NCBI RefSeq assembly: GCF_000688395.1
Contig: NZ_JIAG01000001.1
Span: forward strand, 124,001 to 188,000
Length of the DNA: 64,000 bases
Direction of reading: 5' to 3'
DNA from: Haematomicrobium sanguinis DSM 21259
GTDB lineage: Bacteria > Actinomycetota > Actinomycetes > Actinomycetales > Micrococcaceae
Shown here: piece by piece, positions 8,776 through 15,620 of the stretch
Layout: the number at the start of each line of letters is the position of its first letter
Numbering within the stretch: the stretch's first letter is position 1
The notes under the pieces: model-generated
Told to the model about the DNA's origin: nothing
What the model saw: only the letters and a program-made list of their open reading frames with translations
Databases searched by the model: none
Translations under genes and position numbers: made by a program

Positions 8776-9027
8776 TTATTGCCCCTGTTTTCGGGCCGCT
8801 TTTGCCGCTCGATTGCGGCGATGCGTGTCGCGAAGGCGGACCAACAGTCCCACAATGTGCAGCGCAACCCCGAGACCTAATAATCCTACGGTGAGCCAGG
8901 TCAACGCGGGAGTTTTCATCGGGATGGTGATGATCGCGCTCAGGATGCCCGCGCCCAGCACCGCCATGGCGGCGATGACGATCTTCCGGTACAGGTCGCT
9001 TCCGGTGTCCCACGGTGTGATCGGCAT
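8776..9027 (-). CDS. Small membrane protein, two transmembrane segments
   Basis: An 83-residue protein with hydrophobic segments at about residues 15-36 and 43-62 and a very basic cytoplasmic tail (RLRDTHRRNRAAKAARK). Its start directly follows the stop of the ParA-like gene on the same strand, so the two are probably co-expressed. No known family recognised. Conserved small membrane proteins of this form beside a ParA-like ATPase are common in actinobacteria, but the function is not known to me. Confidence 0.75.
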   Translation of the reverse strand: MPITPWDTGSDLYRKIVIAAMAVLGAGILSAIITIPMKTPALTWLTVGLLGLGVALHIVGLLVRLRDTHRRNRAAKAARKQGQ

Positions 9028-10338
9028 TTAGAGACCCTCGGCGACGGCGGCCGCGGCGCGCAACCAGGCGCGTTGGGTGTCCTCGTTCAGCGCGCTGTAG
9101 CGAATTTGGCCCTTGACCAGAGCCTGATCGAAGGGGATGGTGACCGCGCGGCGGGCGAGCGTGGAAAAGCCCTTGGCGATCTGCTCGGCGTGAGCTTTGC
9201 TGCCCTTCTTATCCGATTGGGACACAATGACCACCGAGTTGCGCGCCAATTCCTTGAACCGTCCGCCGCGGGCCGAAAGCGCCTCCAACAACAGCGCCCC
9301 CGCCTCCGCGTGCTCTTCCCGGGTGGTGGTCGCGATGACGAGCTGATTCGTGTGGTGAATCATGCGCAGCCAACGCTCCGCGGTTTCATCGTTGCCCGAG
9401 TCGATCACGCACAGGCGGTAATACTTGGCGACGACTTCGTGCAGCTTGTCGAAGTCGCTCAGGTGAATTTTCTGTTCGGAGGCGAGCACGTCGGGTTTGG
9501 AGCGCAGCACGTCGAACTTGGACTCGGACTGGTGGTGCACAAACGCCGCGAGCGCAACGGATTGCGCAGATGGGGAAAGCAACCCGTCCACGTGGGGAAG
9601 TAGATCCATTACCGTGTTTTCGTGGCGTCCCTGCGCGGTACGCCAACCGAGCGTGCCACGGGTTTCGTTATTGTCCCAGGCGAGGATTTGCCCGCCGCCG
9701 TAGCGAGCAAAGACGCTGGCGAGCATGACCGTGGTCGGGGTCTTGTTGGCACCGCCCTTGCCGTTGACCACCGCAATGGTGCGCGGACCCGTCCAGTATT
9801 GGCTGACTTCAGCGACATCGTGACGTTCGGCGGCTTCGGTTGAGCCCGGGCGCAGATTGAAACCCATTTTGTTCAGGACACCGCGGAAGCCCTGCTCTGC
9901 CTTGTCCTGCTCGGGCCCGGACTCCAAGAACGAGCGACGAATCGGGGCATCTTCGGTCAGCGTGTCAAAACTTTGCGGGGCACGGCTCGCGGCCGCGGAG
10001 GACACCGGTGCCGGGGTGGCTGGCGCCGGCGAACCTGCCGTCACCGGAGCTGCCGGGACCGCCTGGGGTTCCTGGGCAACCGGGGCTGGTGAGATCGTTT
10101 CGCCCGAAGCGGGCACCGGCTCCCCCGGCATCTGCGAATCCCCGTGCGACTGTGCTGCTGGCTGTGCAGCCGGCTGCGCACCGATGCGGTCGGCGAACGT
10201 TGCTGACGCCGATTGCTGCTCGGGCGCCTGGGCGCGGCGCAAATTCTCGCGGCGGGTCAGTGGCGCATCCTCCATGGAGGTCAACCCCTCGCCGGATTCG
10301 GGGGTGGAATTGGCGCCGGAGCCGGGGTTCTCAGACAT
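9028..10338 (-). CDS. ParA/MinD-like ATPase with disordered N-terminus
   Basis: The 436-residue protein has about 150 residues rich in Pro/Ala/Ser/Gln and then a ParA/MinD nucleotide-binding domain. The P-loop reads NGKGGANKTPTT: the signature Lys of deviant Walker A (KGG) is present, but the Gly before the catalytic Lys is Asn. Further blocks are ILAWDNNETRGTLGWR and YRLCVIDSGNDETAERWL. Such proteins are annotated in actinobacteria as MinD-like ATPases of partitioning or secretion type; the true role is unknown. A -10 TAAGGT (minus strand, 10345-10350) lies 6 nt before the ATG. The small membrane gene follows directly. Confidence 0.85.
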   Translation of the reverse strand: MSENPGSGANSTPESGEGLTSMEDAPLTRRENLRRAQAPEQQSASATFADRIGAQPAAQPAAQSHGDSQMPGEPVPASGETISPAPVAQEPQAVPAAPVTAGSPAPATPAPVSSAAASRAPQSFDTLTEDAPIRRSFLESGPEQDKAEQGFRGVLNKMGFNLRPGSTEAAERHDVAEVSQYWTGPRTIAVVNGKGGANKTPTTVMLASVFARYGGGQILAWDNNETRGTLGWRTAQGRHENTVMDLLPHVDGLLSPSAQSVALAAFVHHQSESKFDVLRSKPDVLASEQKIHLSDFDKLHEVVAKYYRLCVIDSGNDETAERWLRMIHHTNQLVIATTTREEHAEAGALLLEALSARGGRFKELARNSVVIVSQSDKKGSKAHAEQIAKGFSTLARRAVTIPFDQALVKGQIRYSALNEDTQRAWLRAAAAVAEGL

Positions 10339-10440
10339 GGACCTACCTTATTGGGTGCACAAACACCGGAAATCTTACCGGTTGCCTCCCGAATATATAA
10401 CCCGAGCCGACCTCCGCGCCGGACCCGAGAGAGGCGCGGG

Positions 10441-11685
10441 CTACTTTCGCGGCGCGCGCACCTGAGCTGCCGTGAGGGTGAGAAGAACGACGGCGATCAT
10501 CGCCACCGCGCTTAACGCACCTACTCCGGGCCACGCCCAGGCTTGATACATTTGCGCGGCCGCCCATGCGCCGAGGCTCGCCCCAATGTAATAGCACGTG
10601 AGATAGAGAGCGGCGGCAATGGCGGGTTTGGGGCTCGGCGTGCTGCTCACCGAATGGGAGGCGCCAAGGTGTCCGGTGAAGAATCCTGCAGTGATCAACA
10701 CAAAGCCCACGATAATGAGCGGAATGTTATTGGGCAGCGTCAACACGGCGCCGAGGATGGCAAGAGTCGCGCCGATAACTGTGGACGCTCGGGTGCCGAG
10801 ATGCTTGTGGATGCGGCCGTATTGGCTAGAAACAAGTGTCCCAGCGAGGTAAATCAGGAAGAATGCTCCGACAAGAGTTTGGCTGAGAAAGAACGGTGCA
10901 ACTTCTAGCCGAGTTCCGAGCATCGTGTATGAGCCGCCAAAGACCACCATGCAGAGCGCGCCGATCAGGTAGTACCGCCACAACTGGTTGTCGAAGTATG
11001 CGGTGACGCGGTGAACTCCGCGCCGCGAGGGTATGCCGGCCAAGGATGAATCGGCTGCGGGCACGTGGCTGAGGCGGCGCGGCTCGTGGCGAAGGAGCAG
11101 GTAAATGGTGATCATTCCGAGGACTACGAGCAGTCCCATGATGGTTGCGGCCCACTGCCATCCCCATTGATCCGCAAGGACGCCTGCACACACCCGCGAG
11201 CTGAGTCCGCCGAGGGAGTTCCCCGCTAAATAGGCACCGACGCCTTTTGCGACATCGGTTCCGTTCAGCCGCTCTGCCAGCATCCCGAGAATCGACGCCG
11301 GCATCGCGGCGAGCGCTATGCCTTCTATTCCTCGAAGTATCAGCATTGCCTCGAAGCTGGGCGCCCAGGGAAAACTCAATGCCATCACACCGGCAATTGC
11401 GCCACCGGTGAGGAGCACCGGGATGGCCCCCACGCGGGAGGCGAGTATCCCCATCGGAATGAGCGCTACCGCGATGCCGAAGGTTGTCACCGACAGGCTG
11501 AGCGAGGCGGCGGCTTCGCTGATCTCAAATGTCCGCCCCAACGCTGGCAACAGGCCCTGCGTCACGTATGGGCCAAGAAGTACCGTGAATCCGATGACGA
11601 AGGCAGCGAGAATAATGCGCTGCGGCCGGGAAACGGCCGGAGCGGGCGGTTCCTGGAGCGGTGTTTGGGTGGAAGCCGGACTCAT
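10441..11685 (-). CDS. MFS transporter (YnfM/drug exporter type)
   Basis: This 414-residue permease has about 12 transmembrane segments; SLSVTTFGIAVALIPMGILASRVGAIPVLL is the MFS motif A region and a central loop separates the two six-helix halves. It is divergent from a LysR gene 71 bp away, the usual arrangement of a LysR-controlled efflux gene. A -10 TAGGCT (minus strand, 11692-11697) is 6 nt before the ATG, so the message is probably leaderless. Substrate unknown. Confidence 0.88.
   Translation of the reverse strand: MSPASTQTPLQEPPAPAVSRPQRIILAAFVIGFTVLLGPYVTQGLLPALGRTFEISEAAASLSLSVTTFGIAVALIPMGILASRVGAIPVLLTGGAIAGVMALSFPWAPSFEAMLILRGIEGIALAAMPASILGMLAERLNGTDVAKGVGAYLAGNSLGGLSSRVCAGVLADQWGWQWAATIMGLLVVLGMITIYLLLRHEPRRLSHVPAADSSLAGIPSRRGVHRVTAYFDNQLWRYYLIGALCMVVFGGSYTMLGTRLEVAPFFLSQTLVGAFFLIYLAGTLVSSQYGRIHKHLGTRASTVIGATLAILGAVLTLPNNIPLIIVGFVLITAGFFTGHLGASHSVSSTPSPKPAIAAALYLTCYYIGASLGAWAAAQMYQAWAWPGVGALSAVAMIAVVLLTLTAAQVRAPRK
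10483..10495 (+). repeat. Full 13-mer repeat AAGAACGACGGCG
   Basis: Lies inside the 3' part of the MFS gene, antisense to it, where it encodes the membrane peptide IAVVLLT. Confidence 0.7.
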
Positions 11686-11756
11686 GAATTCAGCCTAATT
11701 TTCTCCAATCAATACTTCCAATGCTCAATTTTTCTTGTTTCAATTCACATATGAAT

Positions 11757-12671
11757 ATGTCGGTGATCGACTCTGCGCACCCTGTGGATCCGAGCCTTGC
11801 CCCTGCCCTCCACATCTTTGCCCGGGTAGCGCGCCAGGAGCATGTAAGCGAGGCCGCTGCGGAATTAGGCATCCCGCAGCCAACGGTGAGCCGATCAGTG
11901 GCGAGGCTACAACGCGAGATCGGGGTGCAGTTGCTGGTGAGGGCAGGACGCAACGTGCGTCTAACTCCACAGGGCCGAGCGCTGTTGGCCACATTAGAGC
12001 CCGCATTGCGGGCCATTCAGGAAGGCGTTCAGAGCATTCGCAGCGAAACCCTCGCGCGTGAAGGACTGGTGCGTTTTGGTTTCCCACTCAGCATGGGTGC
12101 GCGCACCGTTCCGGCGCTGCTCAAACAGTTCAGCGCGAGCTTTCCGCACTATCGCTTTGAACTGTGGCAGGGTCACGGCGGGCACCTTATTGAGCGAGTA
12201 CTGGATGGGCGGCTCGATCTTGCCCTGGTTGGGCCGCGGCCGCGCAACAGCCAGTTGAGAGTTATCCCCTGCGGTCGGCAACGTCTTTACCTTTTTGTCG
12301 CCGAGACGCATCCGCTCGCAGCCCGCTCCCGAGTGAGCTTCGAGGAGATCAAGGCCGAGCGTTTCGTGGCACTACCGGCCGACTTTCATTTGCGGCAATT
12401 GACCGATTCGTTCTTTGATTCGCCGCCGCAAGTGGTCTTCGAGTCCGGGGAAATAGAGACCTTGCACGGCCTGGTGGCCACTGGATTCGGCGTCGGGATT
12501 CTGCCGGCTGCGCAGTTGGAGCGATCCGATACGGTGCGCATTGAACTCCGAGCTCCGGTGCCGTGGCGAGATATGGCCATCATCCACCAGGCAGAACGTC
12601 AGCTTCCGGCACCGCTGGAGGATTTTAGGGACTTCCTGGAAGTACACGCGGCCGGGCATTGGGGCCGTTAA
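11757..12671 (+). CDS. LysR-family transcriptional regulator
   Basis: A protein of 304 residues from ATG 11757: winged helix-turn-helix (HIFARVARQEHVSEAAAELGIPQPTVSRSVARLQREIGVQLL) and a periplasmic-binding-like effector domain with typical blocks (GFPLSMGARTVPALLKQF, DLALVGPR, GLVATGFGVGILPAAQL). It is divergent from the MFS transporter and probably controls it. ATGs at 11721 and 11751 are also in frame; none has a clear ribosome-binding site, so the start is uncertain within 12 residues. Confidence 0.9.
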   Translation: MSVIDSAHPVDPSLAPALHIFARVARQEHVSEAAAELGIPQPTVSRSVARLQREIGVQLLVRAGRNVRLTPQGRALLATLEPALRAIQEGVQSIRSETLAREGLVRFGFPLSMGARTVPALLKQFSASFPHYRFELWQGHGGHLIERVLDGRLDLALVGPRPRNSQLRVIPCGRQRLYLFVAETHPLAARSRVSFEEIKAERFVALPADFHLRQLTDSFFDSPPQVVFESGEIETLHGLVATGFGVGILPAAQLERSDTVRIELRAPVPWRDMAIIHQAERQLPAPLEDFRDFLEVHAAGHWGR

Positions 12672-12688
12672 AGAGCCGTTAAAGAAGA

Positions 12689-12852
12689 GTGGGCGCCCTG
12701 TACTTGGCCAAGCAACACCGAACTAATGGGGGACGATTCGGTGCTGCGGCGACAGGGCGCCCACGATGTTGCCGCACAAACAGAATCTTCACAAACCGCT
12801 GACCTCGGCAACATGGGTTCGAGCCACTAAACCGTTGCAGGCCAGTGGCTCG
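12689..12852. other. Cluster of three consecutive hairpins, possible structured RNA
   Basis: Stem 1 pairs GTGGGCGCCCTGT (12689-12701) with 12752-12764 and encloses a second stem, 12712-12722 with 12737-12747 (one mismatch). Stem 2 pairs ATGTTGCCG (12766-12774) with CGGCAACAT (12806-12814). Stem 3 pairs CGAGCCACT (12820-12828) with AGTGGCTCG (12844-12852). All outer stems are perfect and abut each other. Whether it is a transcribed RNA or a set of DNA palindromes is not decided by sequence alone. Confidence 0.55.
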
Positions 12853-12990
12853 ACATCCATAGTAGAACCAAAATCGACGAAAATCAATTCGAGAGGGTGA
12901 CTCCTTGGTGAAAATCCTTTTCATCGCGCGATCCCCCAATCGACGCAGCTCGAACCAGAACCCCCACTCCCCTCCCCTCCCCTCCGCGGT

Positions 12991-13050
12991 TCATCCGCCA
13001 ATTGCGTTTTCATGACGCAATTGCCGGATGAAAAGGCAATTGGCGGATGA
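12991..13050. repeat. 60-bp palindromic repeat, family A, copy 1 (inverted)
   Basis: Arms of 23 nt (12991-13013 and 13028-13050, one mismatch; ends TCATCCGC / GCGGATGA) flank a 14-nt centre GACGCAATTGCCGG. Copies 2 and 3 are at 32291-32350 and 40969-41028 with identical 23-14-23 layout. The centre here is the exact reverse complement of copy 3, so this copy is in the opposite orientation. Confidence 0.85.
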
Positions 13051-13164
13051 GCGCGCGCTACGAGCGGACAGACTGGCTCGCGGAAGATGGTTTCGGGGGT
13101 GACAGAGACCGCACGCCGCCGATTTCTCAAACCGGAATCTTCACTGGTAAAGTATTTCCTCGTT

Positions 13165-13236
13165 GCCCCGATAGCTCAGTGGTAGAGCGCCATCTTGGTA
13201 AGATGGAGGTCCCGGGATCGATTCCCGGTCGGGGCT
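13165..13236 (+). tRNA. tRNA-Thr (anticodon GGT)
   Basis: A 72-nt cloverleaf: acceptor GCCCCGA / TCGGGGC, D-arm AGCTCAGTGGTAGAG, anticodon stem CCATC / GATGG with loop TTGGTAA (anticodon GGT), and T-arm CCCGGGATCGATTCCCGG. CCA is not encoded. Confidence 0.96.
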
Positions 13237-13288
13237 CTGCATGAAAAGCCCGCGCAGGCACTGTTTTGTGTGGGCGTTTTTCATGCGT

Positions 13289-13362
13289 GGCGGTGTAGCT
13301 CAGCTGGTTAGAGCGCACGACTCATAATCGTGAGGTCCCCGGATCGAGTCCGGGCACCGCTA
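13289..13362 (+). tRNA. tRNA-Met (anticodon CAT)
   Basis: A 74-nt cloverleaf with acceptor GGCGGTG / CACCGCT, anticodon stem CACGA / TCGTG, loop CTCATAA (anticodon CAT), and T-loop GGATCGAGTCC. CCA follows at 13363-13365. It looks like elongator Met; an Ile2 (modified CAT) identity cannot be excluded from sequence alone. Confidence 0.94.
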
Positions 13363-13372
13363 CCACCAAGAA

Positions 13373-13418
13373 AACCCCGCCAAATCAAGGAAATGACTTG
13401 ATTTGGCGGGGTTATTTT
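13373..13418 (+). terminator. Strong terminator after the tRNA pair
   Basis: A perfect 17-bp stem, AACCCCGCCAAATCAAG (13373-13389) with its complement at 13397-13413, a 7-nt loop, then ATTTTT. Confidence 0.88.
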
Positions 13419-13761
13419 TATCCGAATTTCTGGCTTCGGGGCAGTTCCGGGGCAGCCCTGATTTCCGTCCTGGTAACCGCACCGGTCACGAATTACGCCC
13501 ACACTGTTGCGTAGCTCACACATCGGGCATAGCATGTGATTAAACGTTTAATCGAGGGGACTGACCGCCAGGTTTCCGCAGGATGCGGCTGTAGCAATCG
13601 GCCATCATATTCATCACAAACCTGGTCACTATGAAGGCACCGCGTAACTCGGCAGCCAATCCCCACCACATAGTCTCCTGGATGCGGTTGGAGGTGGTTA
13701 TCTTGCTTGCAGGATTCCCACCTGGCGTCCGACCCCTGTTCGGACCGAGAATTCAATAGCC
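13419..13761. other. 343-bp intergenic region upstream of lacI
   Basis: It contains a near-direct repeat of CGGGGCAG (about 13438-13456), of a kind sometimes left by integration beside tRNA genes, and the LacI-type operator at 13538-13553. No gene is convincing here. Confidence 0.6.
13538..13553. promoter_or_regulatory. LacI-family operator, perfect 16-bp palindrome
   Basis: GATTAAACGTTTAATC is fully symmetric around a central CG, the hallmark of LacI-family sites. It lies 209 bp upstream of the lacI start and suggests autoregulation. No second copy was found in the window. Confidence 0.75.
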
Positions 13762-14796
13762 GTGTCCAGGAAACGTGTGGGCATCCCGGCACAAAGTATG
13801 GATGGCAGTTCCCCCCCGACCATCCATATGGTGGCAAGGAGTGCCGGGGTGTCCACCGCAACCGTTTCCTATGTGCTCTCCGGAAAAGCCGATCAACCTG
13901 GCGGCGCCCGCGTGGGCGAAGCAACGCGAGAGCGAGTGAGATTGGCAGCACAACAACTGGGTTACCGGGTCAACGGCACCGCCCGTGCGCTACGCACCGG
14001 TAAATCCGGGATTGTGCTCATGCGGCATGCACGCATTTCCGATCCCGCCGCCCATATCCTGACCGAAATGGCGTACCGCGCCTTTGAACCGTTCGGACTG
14101 ACCTTGCTTGTCCTCCCAGAGGCAGACTGGAGCAGCTTTTTGGACAATAACTTTGTTGACGTCGCCTACCTCGACTCCGTGGACGCCAGCGGTGACGAGG
14201 TGGGCAAACTTGCAACGCTGGCCGAACGCGGCATGAAGATTATCGTGAATGACCCGGCCGTAGAACCCAACGGTTTCGACGTCATCCGCATTAACCACAC
14301 CCAAGCGTTACAGCTGATGATGGACCATCTCGCGAAGTATCGGCGCATCGGATTCATCGGCATTGCCAACCAGTGCGGCGATGCCAGCTTGGAACAAATC
14401 GTGGCCTACCAGGACTCCCATGACCTGCCGACGCGCCCAGGATGGAACGTCCTCATCCATTCGGAAGGCTACAACTCCGGTTTCGACGCCGCACTCCAAG
14501 TCCTCTCCGGATTAGAGCCGCCGCGGGCGTTGCTCTTTCACAACGACCAACTCGCCGCCGAGGCCATCCACGCCGCCCGATTTCTCGGTCTGAGAGTCCC
14601 GGAAGACGTCGCGATCGCAGGTCTTGGAAACACACCGATGGCTCGACGTTTCCACCCCAGGATCACCACCGCCGGGCCCACCGGTTCGCATTTGGCCATC
14701 GTCGATCGCATGGTCCAGTTCGCCACCGGATTCGGGCTACCCCCCGGTTTGCTGCATACGCAGTCCGCCGTACTCAACATTGGAGAATCCGCATAG
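13762..14796 (+). CDS. LacI-family transcriptional regulator
   Basis: A 344-residue protein (GTG start) with an N-terminal LacI helix-turn-helix (TIHMVARSAGVSTATVSYVLSG, hinge LAAQQLGYRVNGTARALRTG) and a sugar-binding-type effector domain ending with VPEDVAIAGLGNTPMARRFHPRITT. ATG 13798 is an alternative start; neither has a good ribosome-binding site. The effector ligand is unknown because no sugar genes adjoin. It probably binds the palindrome at 13538-13553. A headless paralogue follows 14 nt downstream, so the two are co-expressed. Confidence 0.9.
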   Translation: MSRKRVGIPAQSMDGSSPPTIHMVARSAGVSTATVSYVLSGKADQPGGARVGEATRERVRLAAQQLGYRVNGTARALRTGKSGIVLMRHARISDPAAHILTEMAYRAFEPFGLTLLVLPEADWSSFLDNNFVDVAYLDSVDASGDEVGKLATLAERGMKIIVNDPAVEPNGFDVIRINHTQALQLMMDHLAKYRRIGFIGIANQCGDASLEQIVAYQDSHDLPTRPGWNVLIHSEGYNSGFDAALQVLSGLEPPRALLFHNDQLAAEAIHAARFLGLRVPEDVAIAGLGNTPMARRFHPRITTAGPTGSHLAIVDRMVQFATGFGLPPGLLHTQSAVLNIGESA

Positions 14797-14810
14797 GAGG
14801 TTTCGAGAGC

Positions 14811-15620
14811 ATGGACTCAAACATCGTCTTGATCAAGATGCGCATGATTGCGGGGCTTGAGCTGGAAGCGCTCATTGATGAATCGCGCGCGCGTCTAGAG
14901 CCATTGGAGCGTTCGGTTGTGGTCATGTCGGATCGCAGTTGGGCCCCCATGATGCAGAAAGAGAACGTCAGCGCTGCATTCATCGGCTCCGTTGACCACA
15001 GCGTGGGTGACCCGGAACTTCTCTCCCAATTCGCCAGCGAGGGACAGCGTATCTTGGTCGATGACGAGACCTTGGAACCGGACGGCTTCGACGTATTGCG
15101 GAGCCTGCCGCTCCCGGGGGTAGAACTGGCAATGGAATACCTTGCCCGATCGCACCGCGACATCGCCTACATCGGCGTTCGCCCCGATGTCGTCAAGCCG
15201 TACCCGGCAGCCGAAACCGGCTACGTGGCCTTCATGCGGGCACTCGGCTGGCCCGTCAAAGCGAACCGTATTGTGTCCATTCCCGAACCCGATCCACAAC
15301 TCGCCTTTGACGCGGCCATCGCCATGTTCCGCCAGCGCCCCCTCCCCGAGGCAATACTCGTGGGCGGGGACATCTTTGCGCTTGCCATCATCAGTGCCGC
15401 GCACTCGCTCGGGCTCTCGGTGCCTGAGGACGTCGCCATTATGGGCATGGGGAATTCACCTCAGGGACGGCACTCTCGGCCCGCGCTCAGTAGCGTCGGC
15501 CCAATAGATTTGCCGGGTGTGGTCGCAGACCGATTGCGGGATCTCGCCACCGAAAACGGGGCAGCCCCAGGGGAGCTCATCACGTTGCCGTGGAAGCTCC
15601 ACCTGCGGGACACCGCCTAG
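14811..15620 (+). CDS. LacI-like effector domain protein lacking a DNA-binding domain
   Basis: A 269-residue protein matching only the ligand-binding part of LacI proteins: SVVVMSDRSWAPM, EGQRILVDDETLEPDGFDVLR, AMEYLARSHRDIAYIGVRPD, VPEDVAIMGMGNSPQGRHSRPALSSVGP. These blocks line up in order with the effector domain of the LacI gene just upstream (for example EPNGFDVIR and GNTPMARRFHPRITT). The ATG 14811 has AGGAGG at 14795-14800, overlapping the lacI stop. With no helix-turn-helix and no signal peptide, it may dimerise with the upstream LacI and tune it. It ends convergently on the DEAD-box gene with a 4-nt overlap. Confidence 0.85.
   Translation: MDSNIVLIKMRMIAGLELEALIDESRARLEPLERSVVVMSDRSWAPMMQKENVSAAFIGSVDHSVGDPELLSQFASEGQRILVDDETLEPDGFDVLRSLPLPGVELAMEYLARSHRDIAYIGVRPDVVKPYPAAETGYVAFMRALGWPVKANRIVSIPEPDPQLAFDAAIAMFRQRPLPEAILVGGDIFALAIISAAHSLGLSVPEDVAIMGMGNSPQGRHSRPALSSVGPIDLPGVVADRLRDLATENGAAPGELITLPWKLHLRDTA

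Larger units (their letters stand above)
12672..13164. other. 493-bp intergenic region before the tRNA genes
   Basis: No convincing gene. It holds three consecutive hairpins (12689-12852) and a 60-bp palindromic repeat (12991-13050), both described separately. Confidence 0.7.

Noticed and set aside
13419-13537. Integration scar or att site after tRNA-Met, suggested by a near repeat of CGGGGCAG
   Set aside because: No integrase gene, no repeat of the tRNA 3' end and no island boundary are visible.
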